DNA from: Paenibacillus xylaniclasticus
Lineage (GTDB): Bacteria > Bacillota > Bacilli > Paenibacillales > Paenibacillaceae
Assembly: GCF_004001065.1 (NCBI RefSeq)
Contig: NZ_BIML01000030.1
Location: forward strand, 1-53,617
Direction: 5' to 3'
DNA length: 53,617 nt
Shown here: in pieces, positions 27,351 through 35,495 of the stretch
Layout of the letters: the number at the start of each line of letters is the position of its first letter
How positions within the stretch are numbered: position 1 is the stretch's first letter
Program-made: the position numbers and the translations under genes
The notes under the pieces: model-generated
What the model was told of the DNA's origin: nothing
Database searches by the model: none
The model's input: only the letters and a program-made list of their open reading frames with translations

Positions 27351-28616
27351 ATGCGTATTCTAGTAATCGGCGGCGGCGGTCGTGAGCATGCCATCGCATG
27401 GGCGTTGAAGAAGAGCGAGAAAGTGAAAGAAATTTATTGTGCACCAGGTAATGCTGGTATCGCACAGGTGGCGGAATGCGTGCCGATCGCTGTCAATCAA
27501 TTCGATGAGCTGATCCAATTCGCAAGCGACAATTCGATTGATCTTGTCGTTGTCGGACCGGACGATCCGCTTGCAGAAGGTATCGTGGATGCTTTCGAAG
27601 CGAAGAACATTCCGATTTTCGGACCTCGCAAGAATGCGGCAGAAATCGAAGGCAGCAAAATTTTTATGAAGAACCTGCTCAAAAAATATAACATCCCGAC
27701 GGCGAAGTACGAGACGTTCACCGATTACGAAACCGCTCTCGCATATTTGCGTCAGCAGGAAGCGCCGATCGTCATTAAAGCGGATGGCCTTGCGGCCGGC
27801 AAAGGCGTAACGGTTGCCGCAACGCTCGAAGAAGCGGAGCAAGCGCTGCGCGCAATGATGGTCGAGAAAGTGTTTGGCGAGTCCGGTAACCAAGTGGTTA
27901 TCGAAGAGTTTTTGTCCGGTCAGGAAATGTCGATCCTGGCATTCGTCGATGGCGAAACGGTACGGGCCATGGTTCCGGCACAAGACCATAAACCGGTATA
28001 TGACGACGACAAAGGACCGAACACGGGCGGCATGGGCACTTATACGCCGCTGCCGCACATCGATCCAGCGATTATCGAAGAGGCAATCGAGAACATTATT
28101 AAGCCGACCGCCAAGGCGATGGTCAGTGAAGGTCGTCCGTTCCGCGGCGTCCTATTCGCCGGTCTCATGATCACGAAGGACGGTCCGAAAACGATCGAGT
28201 TTAACGCACGGATGGGCGATCCAGAGACGCAAGTGGTGCTGCCGCGGTTGAAGACCGATTTGGTGGATATCATTTTGGCAGCGATGAACGGTCGTCTCGA
28301 CCAGCTGGACATTCAATGGGACGATGAAGCTGCGGTATGTGTCATTATGGCATCGGAGGGCTATCCAGGCTCGTATCCAAAAGGCCGCGTTATTGAAGGC
28401 ATCGCTGAGGCTGAAGCGCAAGGGGCGCTCGTCTTCCACGCGGGCACGGCGTTTAAGGATGGTCAAGTTGTGACGAGCGGTGGACGCGTGCTGGGCGTCG
28501 TCGGTCGCGGCCGCGATATTGCACAGGCGCGTGCACGCGCATACGAGGCTGTCAGCGTCATCAAATTCGAGGGCAGTCATACGCGCTCGGATATCGCAAT
28601 GAAAGCATTGCGGTAA
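27351..28616 (+). CDS. purD: Phosphoribosylamine-glycine ligase (GAR synthetase)
   Basis: This ATP-grasp enzyme joins phosphoribosylamine and glycine. I chose the second of two adjacent ATGs (27351), six bases after GGAGGG, giving 421 residues, as in B. subtilis. Motifs: RILVIGGGGREHAIAWAL, VVGPDDPLAEGIVD, VIKADGLAAGKGVTVA (nucleotide loop), QDHKPVYDDDKGPNTGGMG and IEFNARMGDPETQVVLPRL (metal site). It is the last gene of the operon and is followed by a strong terminator. Confidence 0.97.
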   Translation: MRILVIGGGGREHAIAWALKKSEKVKEIYCAPGNAGIAQVAECVPIAVNQFDELIQFASDNSIDLVVVGPDDPLAEGIVDAFEAKNIPIFGPRKNAAEIEGSKIFMKNLLKKYNIPTAKYETFTDYETALAYLRQQEAPIVIKADGLAAGKGVTVAATLEEAEQALRAMMVEKVFGESGNQVVIEEFLSGQEMSILAFVDGETVRAMVPAQDHKPVYDDDKGPNTGGMGTYTPLPHIDPAIIEEAIENIIKPTAKAMVSEGRPFRGVLFAGLMITKDGPKTIEFNARMGDPETQVVLPRLKTDLVDIILAAMNGRLDQLDIQWDDEAAVCVIMASEGYPGSYPKGRVIEGIAEAEAQGALVFHAGTAFKDGQVVTSGGRVLGVVGRGRDIAQARARAYEAVSVIKFEGSHTRSDIAMKALR

Positions 28617-28622
28617 CGTACG

Positions 28623-28680
28623 AAGGGGTTGTCCAGAAAGTCAGTGCCAGCTGACTGACGGATGGCCCCTTTCCTTTCTT
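28623..28680 (+). terminator. Rho-independent terminator of the purine operon
   Basis: AAGGGGTTGTCC (28623-28634) pairs along its whole length with GGATGGCCCCTT (28660-28671), allowing G-U pairs. An inner AGTCAG/CTGACT stem lies in the loop and a T-rich tail follows. Confidence 0.85.
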
Positions 28681-29199
28681 TATTTCCTCATTCGCAAATA
28701 GGCCGACACAAGCCTAACGCGAAAAGTATGCACAAAGTGCACTCTTCCTCTACTCCTCTCTCATCATATGGCAAAATTACCGCAGTGGATGCAGGAATTC
28801 GAGCTCGACGCAGAATGACAGAATGAGACGGGGTGCTAACGCAGCCCTTGAAGACGACGAAAAATTTGTGAGTTATATTCGGTGAAAAGCAACTGGGACT
28901 AACGCCGTCTGCTGCAGGATCGGGCTTAGGTCTTGAAGATAGGCGGCGAGCAAGTGGGCGTAGAACTAAAGAGCCATATAATTATGATGATCTCCACACA
29001 AAATTTAGTTTGATATAAAAGTAAATATGTAAGGTGAGAATAAATAAAAATATCGAGAAAATGTTTTTCGCAAACATGGTTAATGCTTATGGACTATAGA
29101 TATTTTACGGAAAAAATCCTATTATACCAGATGTAAGTGATGCCCAGGCATCGAGGATCGGAATAGATTATCGTTCGAGCAACCCAAATGTTTTGCCCA
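28681..29199. other. Non-coding gap after the purine operon
   Basis: About 520 bases with no frame that has a start and a binding site. It contains ATGCACAAAGTGCA (28728-28741), related to two words at 8.4-8.5 kb, and becomes AT-rich towards 29.1 kb. It marks the junction between the pur backbone and the accessory block. Confidence 0.45.
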
Positions 29200-29228
29200 T
29201 TGACAGTGAAACTTTAGTTAGATATCAT
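29200..29228 (+). promoter_or_regulatory. Sigma-A promoter of the carboxymuconolactone decarboxylase-like gene
   Basis: TTGACA (29200-29205), a 17-base spacer and TATCAT (29223-29228), 35 bases before the ATG. Confidence 0.7.
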
Positions 29229-29262
29229 AATATCGAATTCAAGAAATGGAGGGATTTGTCAA

Positions 29263-29946
29263 ATGTCTAATTCGTTATATCAACGCTCGAATCTGGCCCG
29301 TGTACCTGAGCTCCAGAAGCTTATTCCGGACGGAGCGAATGCATTCTTTAAGTTCATGCATGAGGCGTTCGCACCGCGTTTGTTATCTGCTCGTACCAAA
29401 GAATTAATTGCAGTCGCTGTGACCCATGTAACAGGCTGTCCATACTGCATCGATGTTCATACGGGAAAATTCAAAGGCTATCAGGGCACGCCGCAGGAAG
29501 CGGTTGAAGCGGTGCTCGTTGCAGGCGCGGTCAATGCGGAGACGGTTCTGTTCCACAGCGCTAACGCTATTAACACGATGAACGGCAAAGGCGGCCCAGA
29601 GGACCCGCTGTATGCTTCATCTAACATGGATGTGTACAACAATGAAGCGAAGCAAATGTCGCCGGCCGCATTCGAAGCGTTCGACCGCTTTACGGAAGAA
29701 GCATTCCGCGAAGGTGCGGTGGATGCCAAGACGAAAGGGCTGATCGCCTTCGTTATCGCGCATGTTAACGGCTGCGCCTACAGCATTGACCGCCATTCCC
29801 GCCGTCTTGCTGAGGTTGGAGCGACGCGCGAGGAAGCGCTTGAGGCGCTATTTATCGGCGGTGTTGCGAATGCGGGCTATGTGTTGACGCACGGCATTAA
29901 CGCGCTGAACGCGTTCGACCAGGCAGGAGTAGCAGCGAACAGCTAA
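29263..29946 (+). CDS. Carboxymuconolactone decarboxylase / AhpD-like family protein
   Basis: The 227 residues contain two AhpD-like helical units. The first has the redox motif CPYC (Cys59, Cys62) followed by IDVHTGKF, as in AhpD-type alkylhydroperoxidases. The second repeats the pattern as CAYS (Cys171, Ser174) followed by IDRHSRRL, so its second cysteine is lost. GGAGG precedes the ATG. Members reduce peroxides or act in related redox or decarboxylation chemistry; the substrate here is unknown. It begins the block that separates purD from yerB. Confidence 0.88.
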   Translation: MSNSLYQRSNLARVPELQKLIPDGANAFFKFMHEAFAPRLLSARTKELIAVAVTHVTGCPYCIDVHTGKFKGYQGTPQEAVEAVLVAGAVNAETVLFHSANAINTMNGKGGPEDPLYASSNMDVYNNEAKQMSPAAFEAFDRFTEEAFREGAVDAKTKGLIAFVIAHVNGCAYSIDRHSRRLAEVGATREEALEALFIGGVANAGYVLTHGINALNAFDQAGVAANS

Positions 29947-30097
29947 AGGCAGCAGCATACAAGCTAATGTGAGGGAGTCAATCGGCATCTAGACAGCCTA
30001 TATGGCTGGATGCTGCCGAATGCCGAATGCATGCTCAACCGGGCGCGACCAGTGCAGGCGCGCCTGGTGACAATCGATGAAAGGCAGGTGATAAGAT

Positions 30098-30193
30098 TTG
30101 ACGACGACGACGATTGTCATTATTTGCGTGTGCGTCTGTGTATGTACGGTAACGGCGTTTGCAATGTTTCGGAAGAAGAGAAATGCACGCTGA
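30098..30193 (+). CDS. Candidate 31-residue Cys-rich membrane microprotein
   Basis: Starting at a TTG (30098), with AGGTG seven bases upstream, the frame encodes MTTTTIVIICVCVCVCTVTA followed by FAMFRKKRNAR and a TGA. One hydrophobic segment with four alternating cysteines (10, 12, 14, 16) is followed by a basic tail, a classic single-span topology with the tail in the cytoplasm. It ends 29 bases before the MerE-like gene, so the two may be co-expressed. I do not recognise a family. The short length and TTG start leave real doubt. Confidence 0.45.
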   Translation: MTTTTIVIICVCVCVCTVTAFAMFRKKRNAR

Positions 30194-30222
30194 ACAACAA
30201 GGAAGAATCAACGAGGAAGTGA

Positions 30223-30525
30223 ATGAACATGGACCAGTTGAACGATCAGCAAGAACGATTGACCGAGCTGGATGAGCACGCTCGCCGTCAACGGCGCAAA
30301 GGGATGCTGTGGGTTGGCATTTCTTTCATTCTATGCCCATGTCATCTCCCAATTACGCTCATGGTATTGTCCTTTCTGCTCGGCGGCTCTGCACTCGGTG
30401 TCGTGTTCCGCGATAACTTGATTATAGCGGGTATTCTGACGACTTCGATATGGGCCGCTGGCACCTGGTATGGTTTTAGAAAAATGCGTACGGCGACCTG
30501 CTCCATTACTCCGCGCGCCAAATAA
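30223..30525 (+). CDS. MerE-like small membrane protein
   Basis: A 100-residue protein with a polar, charged N-terminus (about 26 residues) and two hydrophobic segments. The first contains LCPCHLPITLMVLSFLLGG. CPCHLPI is the hallmark of MerE, a broad mercury (and methylmercury) transporter of mer operons, but no other mer gene is near. The start may be the ATG at 30223 or the one at 30229 (GAGGAAG lies four and ten bases upstream). A metal or thiol-related transport role is inference from the motif. Confidence 0.7.
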   Translation: MNMDQLNDQQERLTELDEHARRQRRKGMLWVGISFILCPCHLPITLMVLSFLLGGSALGVVFRDNLIIAGILTTSIWAAGTWYGFRKMRTATCSITPRAK

Positions 30526-30532
30526 TTTTCCT

Positions 30533-30563
30533 ACCGTAGCCCGTTATCGGAGCTGCGGTTTTT
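30533..30563 (+). terminator. Terminator between the MerE-like gene and the MFS transporter
   Basis: ACCGTAGC (30533-30540) pairs with GCTGCGGT (30552-30559), one G-U pair, followed by TTTTT. Only 17 bases separate it from the next ATG, so the MFS gene is probably reached by readthrough or from a promoter overlapping this element. Confidence 0.7.
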
Positions 30564-30580
30564 AAAGACAATACAAGGGG

Positions 30581-32242
30581 ATGACGGAAGTGGGAATGAA
30601 ATATACCGCGGACGATGCGGCCGCCGTCAGGTCGGCTGCATCGGAGCAGGAAGGGCAGAAGCCGGGCATGATCCGAGTGATGGTGATCAGTCTTGCCCTG
30701 TTCGTCATCCTTCTGGACAGCACCGTCGTCAATATTGCGTTATCCAGCATCATTGAGCGGTTCGGCATGAGTCTTGATACGGCGGCGTGGATTATGAACG
30801 GGTATACGATGACGGTAGCGATGCTGCTCGTGTTCATGGGCAGGCTGGCGGATCGTGTCGGAAAATACCGGCTGTATCAGATCGGCTTGCTCGTGTTCTT
30901 AATCAGCTCCCTTCTCTGTGCCTTGGCGACGGGACCTGAGCTGCTCATTGTCTTTCGTGTCCTGCAAGGCATTGGCGGAGCGATGGCGATACCAGCCAGC
31001 ATGGGTCTTGTCCGTACGGCTGCGCCTGAAGGCAAGGTCGGTGCAGCGATGGGTATATGGAGCGCGGCAGGGGCATTGGCGATTGCATCCGGTCCTGCGC
31101 TTGGCGGCGCGTTGACTGAGCTGGCAGGCTGGCGGGCTGTGTTCTATATTAACGTTCCGGTCATCGGAGCTGCACTTTTGTTCATGCTTCGGTTGTTCAA
31201 AGATTATCGGGAAGAGAGGGTGAAGTTTCGGCTTAACCCCATCTCGACCATATTATTAAGCGGGTGTATTTATCTCCTGACGGATTCATTGCTCTCTGGG
31301 CAGGAGCAAGGCTGGACTAGCTGGCGAATCCTTAGCGGCTTCAGTTGTGCGGTCGTACTGTTCCTCGCCTATATCGTAACGGAACGAAGATCGAGCACCC
31401 CGCTTGTTGATTTCCGTCTATTCCGCAACCGGGCGTACATGGTCGGTGTAAGCTCGAATTTTTTGGGCGGTATGCTGCTGATGGGGATTATGATTTTGGC
31501 TCCGCTCTATTTTACTGAGGTACGGCATTATTCTACGATTCACGCATCGTTAGCAATTACACCACTATCCGCCATTCTACTCGTTGCTGCTCCCCTCGTC
31601 GGCAAGTGGGCCGAACGTGCCGGCGCCGTCCGGCCGCTAACCGCAGGCTATGCCATCGCTCTTATCGGGTGCGGGATGATGGCTGCCATTCAATCCGATT
31701 CTTCCATGCTCTACATCATAGCTTCACTTACGATCGTCGGAACCGGCGTCGGCTTCATTGCCGTCACCAGTCTGATGCTAAGCACGCTCAACGTTCACCC
31801 TGCCGATATCTCGATGGCCTCCGGCGTATTCGCGATGATGCGCAATTTGGGAGGTGCCGTCGGTGTCGCTTTGTTCGTGTCGGTCATGCTCAGCTCATTC
31901 CATGGGTCTGCGGCAGCGATGGAGAATGCTGTAACGGCGCAAGTCGAGCAGTCCGATTGGCAGCAGCAGGCCAAGAGCGAAGCGATTGCCTCGGTGCATG
32001 CTTACTACGCATCGTCTGCTGCGCAAACCGCTGATGAAGCCGTGCTGGCAGCGCTTAGCCTAGGCTCGCTCGAAGAGGAGCAGTCCAGTCAGTTGAAAGC
32101 TTGGCTGACGGCTGAAGCCGAGCGGGCCGAAGCGTCTTCCATGGGGCGCGCCTACTTGGGAGGAATGGTTCTGACGGTGCTGTTCATGACGGCGCTGCTC
32201 ACTCTTCGCGGACATCGGGCTACGCAGGCGGCAAGCAAGTGA
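30581..32242 (+). CDS. MFS drug exporter, DHA2 (EmrB/QacA) family
   Basis: The 553-residue protein has about 14 hydrophobic segments. The DHA2 signatures are visible: VILLDSTVVNIALSSI in the first span, MGRLADRVGKYRLYQIG after span 2, and LQGIGGAMAIPASMGLVR (motif C region). Such proteins expel hydrophobic compounds using the proton gradient. The start is not settled: AAGGGG abuts the ATG at 30581 and would better serve the GTG at 30590 or the ATG at 30596. Lying just ahead of the acyl/sulfur cluster in the same direction, it could export that product (inference). Confidence 0.92.
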   Translation: MTEVGMKYTADDAAAVRSAASEQEGQKPGMIRVMVISLALFVILLDSTVVNIALSSIIERFGMSLDTAAWIMNGYTMTVAMLLVFMGRLADRVGKYRLYQIGLLVFLISSLLCALATGPELLIVFRVLQGIGGAMAIPASMGLVRTAAPEGKVGAAMGIWSAAGALAIASGPALGGALTELAGWRAVFYINVPVIGAALLFMLRLFKDYREERVKFRLNPISTILLSGCIYLLTDSLLSGQEQGWTSWRILSGFSCAVVLFLAYIVTERRSSTPLVDFRLFRNRAYMVGVSSNFLGGMLLMGIMILAPLYFTEVRHYSTIHASLAITPLSAILLVAAPLVGKWAERAGAVRPLTAGYAIALIGCGMMAAIQSDSSMLYIIASLTIVGTGVGFIAVTSLMLSTLNVHPADISMASGVFAMMRNLGGAVGVALFVSVMLSSFHGSAAAMENAVTAQVEQSDWQQQAKSEAIASVHAYYASSAAQTADEAVLAALSLGSLEEEQSSQLKAWLTAEAERAEASSMGRAYLGGMVLTVLFMTALLTLRGHRATQAASK

Positions 32243-32361
32243 GATGTAGGTATGGTGAATCCAATAGGGCTGAAATGATGCAGATGATGCAGTTGGTGCA
32301 TAAGCTGCTGCAGCTGTTGATGCAGACGAAATCATTAGTTGACCAATAAAGGAGAATGATT

Positions 32362-33555
32362 ATGCAGCAGACCGATAACAACCCAATATCGTTGGAAGCG
32401 TTAAGGGCGATAGGGATTGACCCTGTCGCCGCTGTCCTTGCCTCGACAAGGACGCTGCTCAGACAACCGCAGCAGAAGCAGGAGGCCATTCGATTCCAGC
32501 TGCTGCAGGATAGCTTCCGTTATCATTACGAGAACAACCGCGTCTACCGTGAAATTGCTGAAGAGCGCGGCGTACATCCGGATCAAATCCGGCAAATGGA
32601 AGATCTGCTTCGCATTCCGTCCATTCCGATTAAGAGCTTCAAGGATGTTAACTCTCATAAGCTGCTGACCTTGCCGCTCCAAGCGCTGGAGCATGAGCTT
32701 CGCAGCACGGGTACAAGCGGGATTCCGAGCATTTCGCGGCGGGACTCCATGACGGTCGACCGTACAGTCGTCGGCATATACGCTATCCTTCGCGATATGT
32801 TCGGGTTATTCGGCGGAGCTGGTCTGTTCTTGTCACCGTCTGCAGAGGATATGCCGGAGATGGGATTGGTGAAGCTGATCAGCATGTTCTCCGGTCTGCT
32901 GGATACGACGAGCTATTTCATCCATCATTCCACGTTTAATCCTCAAGAAGCGATTGATCAGCTGAACAAATGGGAAAATCATCATACGCGCCATATTATC
33001 GGCCCTCCGTTCGTCATTGACAGACTGGTCAAGTACATGGCGGAGAACGATATAAAGCTGCAGCTTGACCGGAATACGAAGGTCATTACGCTCGGCGGCT
33101 GGAAGCGCCATACCGGACAGGAAATCGATGCGGTTGGATTCCGCGCTGCATGTGCGGCCGCTTTCGGCATTACGGAAGGACAAGTCCGGGACATGTATGG
33201 GCTGGTCGAGACGAATTTCATGGCGGTGGAATGTGAGCATCATCGCAAGCACATCCCTCCTGCCGTTCACTTCTCGGTACGCAGCCTGGAGGAGCCAGGC
33301 CGCGAGGTCGCTAATGGTGAGCTGGGACTTCTTCATGTCATGGACCCTTCATGCAGGTCGTATCCGGGCTTTATCCAGACAGAAGACATCGTTTATTTGA
33401 GCGATGGCGAGTGCGAGTGCGGCCGTCATGGTCAAGTGGTTCATTATATGTACCGTGCACGCGGGGCGGAGATCGGATGCTGCGCCATTAATCTGGAGAA
33501 GCACATGGAGGATAAGGAGCAAAGCTGGAGCAGCTGCTCTATCCAGAACCGATGA
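32362..33555 (+). CDS. LuxE-like acyl-protein synthetase
   Basis: The 397-residue protein (ATG at 32362, GGAG seven bases upstream; an ATG two codons earlier abuts that site) belongs to the LuxE/PaaK-like adenylating family, which activates acyl groups as acyl-AMP and passes them to a thiol. Features: IPSIPIKSFKDV, the phosphate-loop region ELRSTGTSGIPS, TLGGWKRHTG, VRDMYGLVETN and the C-terminal DGECECGRHGQVVHYMYRAR then EIGCCAINLE, rich in cysteine. In luminous bacteria LuxE feeds fatty acid reduction. No LuxC or LuxD partner is present; an IscU-like gene follows 37 bases later. It begins the probable biosynthetic operon. Confidence 0.82.
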   Translation: MQQTDNNPISLEALRAIGIDPVAAVLASTRTLLRQPQQKQEAIRFQLLQDSFRYHYENNRVYREIAEERGVHPDQIRQMEDLLRIPSIPIKSFKDVNSHKLLTLPLQALEHELRSTGTSGIPSISRRDSMTVDRTVVGIYAILRDMFGLFGGAGLFLSPSAEDMPEMGLVKLISMFSGLLDTTSYFIHHSTFNPQEAIDQLNKWENHHTRHIIGPPFVIDRLVKYMAENDIKLQLDRNTKVITLGGWKRHTGQEIDAVGFRAACAAAFGITEGQVRDMYGLVETNFMAVECEHHRKHIPPAVHFSVRSLEEPGREVANGELGLLHVMDPSCRSYPGFIQTEDIVYLSDGECECGRHGQVVHYMYRARGAEIGCCAINLEKHMEDKEQSWSSCSIQNR

Positions 33556-33592
33556 ACGATAAGCCGACTGATCAATCAGAGGGGGGACAATC

Positions 33593-33961
33593 ATGTACAA
33601 CGAGATTGTAGCGAAGCATTTTATGGAGCCGGTCAATGTCGGCGAGCTTGAATCGCCGGATGAGACGGTTCGGATCGGCAACGCTGTATGCGGCGACACC
33701 ATCATTATGCATTTGGCGCTTCAGGAAGGTCGCATAACCGATGTGAAATACCGGGCATACGGCTGCGCTGTATCCATCGCGACGGCGAGCATTGCCAGTG
33801 AGTTTTTTATGGGCAAGGAATTGAAGGAGCTCAGCGCGCTGGACAATGCAGAGCTGGCTGCCCTTCTCGGTGATCTGGAGCCGAATCAGAAGCACTGCAT
33901 CGACATTATGCTTGAGCTGCGTGAACAGGTATGTGCGACGGTTCAAGGAGTCGGCGGCTGA
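33593..33961 (+). CDS. IscU/NifU-type iron-sulfur (or sulfur) scaffold protein
   Basis: The 122-residue protein keeps the three scaffold cysteines: Cys33 in VCGD, Cys58 in YGCAVS and Cys102 in KHCIDI, with Asp35 as in IscU. EPVNVGEL corresponds to the NPxNVG loop. It lacks the zinc-site insertion of the Bacillus SufU type. Its stop codon overlaps the ATG of the cysteine desulfurase (TGATG), so the two proteins are coupled. Lying between a LuxE-like adenylating enzyme and ACP/PKS genes, it may serve a pathway-specific purpose: building a cluster, or relaying sulfur (inference). Confidence 0.85.
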   Translation: MYNEIVAKHFMEPVNVGELESPDETVRIGNAVCGDTIIMHLALQEGRITDVKYRAYGCAVSIATASIASEFFMGKELKELSALDNAELAALLGDLEPNQKHCIDIMLELREQVCATVQGVGG

Positions 33962-35142
33962 TGCGAAGCGAGACGTATTTCGACTATAACGCGACATCGG
34001 AGCTGGACGAGCAAGTACGGCAGGCGATGATCGACAGCATGAGTGTGTACGGCAATCCGTCCAGCCGTCACAGCTACGGGGCGGCTGCCAAAACCATCGT
34101 CTCCGAAGCGAGAGCAGCGGTTGCTCGTTTGATGGGCTGTGAGCCAGAAGCGATAAAATTTACGTCCGGAGGCAGCGAGTCCAACAACTGGGCGATCAAA
34201 GGGCTGTTGGAAGCTAACGGAGCTCGCGGAGAAGCCCATATTATTACGACGGAAATTGAGCATCCATCCGTCCTGCAGGTGTGCGCGTATTTGGAGCGAA
34301 CGGGGCGATCGCGCGTCACTTATTTGCCGGTTAACCATTGTGGGGCTGTATCGATTGAAGAGCTGCAAGCGGCTATTCGCCCGGATACGAAGCTCATTAC
34401 GATCATGCTCGCGAATAACGAGATCGGAACGATTCAACCGATTCGTGAGGCGGCGCTGCTGGCAAGAAGCCGCGGCATTCTCATGCATACGGATGCGGTG
34501 CAGGCAGCCGGCAAACTGCCGCTTAACGTCCGGCAGCTTGGCGTCGACGCACTTTCGATGTCCGCCCATAAATTTGGCGGCCCGAAAGGAGTTGGAGCCT
34601 TATATGTACGGCCGGGCGTAGAGCTGGAGCCGCTTATTCACGGCGGCGGACAGGAGTTCGGGCTGCGCAGCGGGACGGAGAACGTAATTGGACTGGCCGG
34701 CTTCGGCAAGGCAGCGGCGATGATTGACCGGGCGAAGCTGGAAGCGCAGCTGAAGCGCTGGAGCGAACTGAAGCGCATGGCCGTCGGCAGACTGCAGGAG
34801 CTCGTGCCGGACTGCCGATTGAACGGATCGGCGGAAGAAAGCGAGGCGCTGCCGAATACGATCAATTTCGAAATCGGCGGTATTCGAGGCGAATCGCTTG
34901 CCGGATACATCGGCGTTAAGCATGGAGCGGCCGTATCGGTCGGCTCGGCTTGCAGCGCGACGAAGCAGTCGATGCTGTCCCATGTACTGCGCGCGATCGG
35001 CAGGAACGAAGAGCAGATTCGAAGTGCGATTCGGATTAGTCTCGGACCGGCGGTAAGCGAAGCGGATATAGAGCGGTTATGCTGCCAGATTGCTGAAGCG
35101 GCTTTACATTTGCGGACGGTTGCGGCAGTAGGCAGTGTATAG
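33961..35142 (+). CDS. Cysteine desulfurase (NifS/IscS family)
   Basis: This PLP enzyme takes sulfur from cysteine as an enzyme persulfide and leaves alanine. The 393 residues start MRSETYFDYNATSELDE and include FTSGGSESNNWAIKG, IITTEIEHPSVL, MHTDAVQAAGK, the PLP lysine in SMSAHKFGGPKG and the persulfide cysteine in SVGSACSATKQSMLSH. A frame ten codons longer lies inside the scaffold gene; the ATG at 33961 is the coupled start. It pairs with the scaffold upstream and precedes the ACP gene by 38 bases. Confidence 0.92.
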   Translation: MRSETYFDYNATSELDEQVRQAMIDSMSVYGNPSSRHSYGAAAKTIVSEARAAVARLMGCEPEAIKFTSGGSESNNWAIKGLLEANGARGEAHIITTEIEHPSVLQVCAYLERTGRSRVTYLPVNHCGAVSIEELQAAIRPDTKLITIMLANNEIGTIQPIREAALLARSRGILMHTDAVQAAGKLPLNVRQLGVDALSMSAHKFGGPKGVGALYVRPGVELEPLIHGGGQEFGLRSGTENVIGLAGFGKAAAMIDRAKLEAQLKRWSELKRMAVGRLQELVPDCRLNGSAEESEALPNTINFEIGGIRGESLAGYIGVKHGAAVSVGSACSATKQSMLSHVLRAIGRNEEQIRSAIRISLGPAVSEADIERLCCQIAEAALHLRTVAAVGSV

Positions 35143-35180
35143 AAATCTTATACTTAAATTGGAAGCGGGAGTGTGTAAAA

Positions 35181-35483
35181 GTGTCGCAACCGATTGATTT
35201 GAGGGGACATACCTTAGAATCGATTCGTCAGACGATTAAACAGACGATATTGATCAAAAATTTGGAGCTGCGCGGAGTTACCGAAGCAGATATCGGCGAC
35301 GATATGCCGTTGTTTGGCGAAGGGCTTGGGCTTGAGTCCGTCGAGGCGTTCTATATTGCAGCAGGCTTGCAGGAAACGTTCGGCATTCAGATTGATCGCA
35401 CGAAGCTGCATCAGATGAGAGATCATTTTCGTTCCGTCAATACACTAGCCTTGCTCGTCGCCAGCTGTCTGGCGGATAAGTAG
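35181..35483 (+). CDS. Acyl carrier protein
   Basis: This 100-residue four-helix carrier protein starts at GTG (35181). The phosphopantetheine serine lies in GEGLGLESVEAFYIA, where the usual DSL is replaced by ESV. The N-terminal helix (LESIRQTIKQTILIKNLE) and the acidic helix 2 region fit the fold. It is a stand-alone carrier immediately before the fatty acyl-AMP ligase, which is the usual partner that loads such carriers. Confidence 0.88.
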   Translation: MSQPIDLRGHTLESIRQTIKQTILIKNLELRGVTEADIGDDMPLFGEGLGLESVEAFYIAAGLQETFGIQIDRTKLHQMRDHFRSVNTLALLVASCLADK

Positions 35484-35495
35484 GGAGGGAACGCG

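Noticed and set aside
30010-30222. 70-codon frame upstream of the MerE-like gene
   Set aside because: No binding site, an odd composition (run of Asp), and a better small gene with a membrane span lies in another frame of the same DNA.
32362-33555. Bioluminescence (lux) operon
   Set aside because: Only a LuxE-like gene is present; no luciferase (luxA/B), reductase or transferase genes are near.
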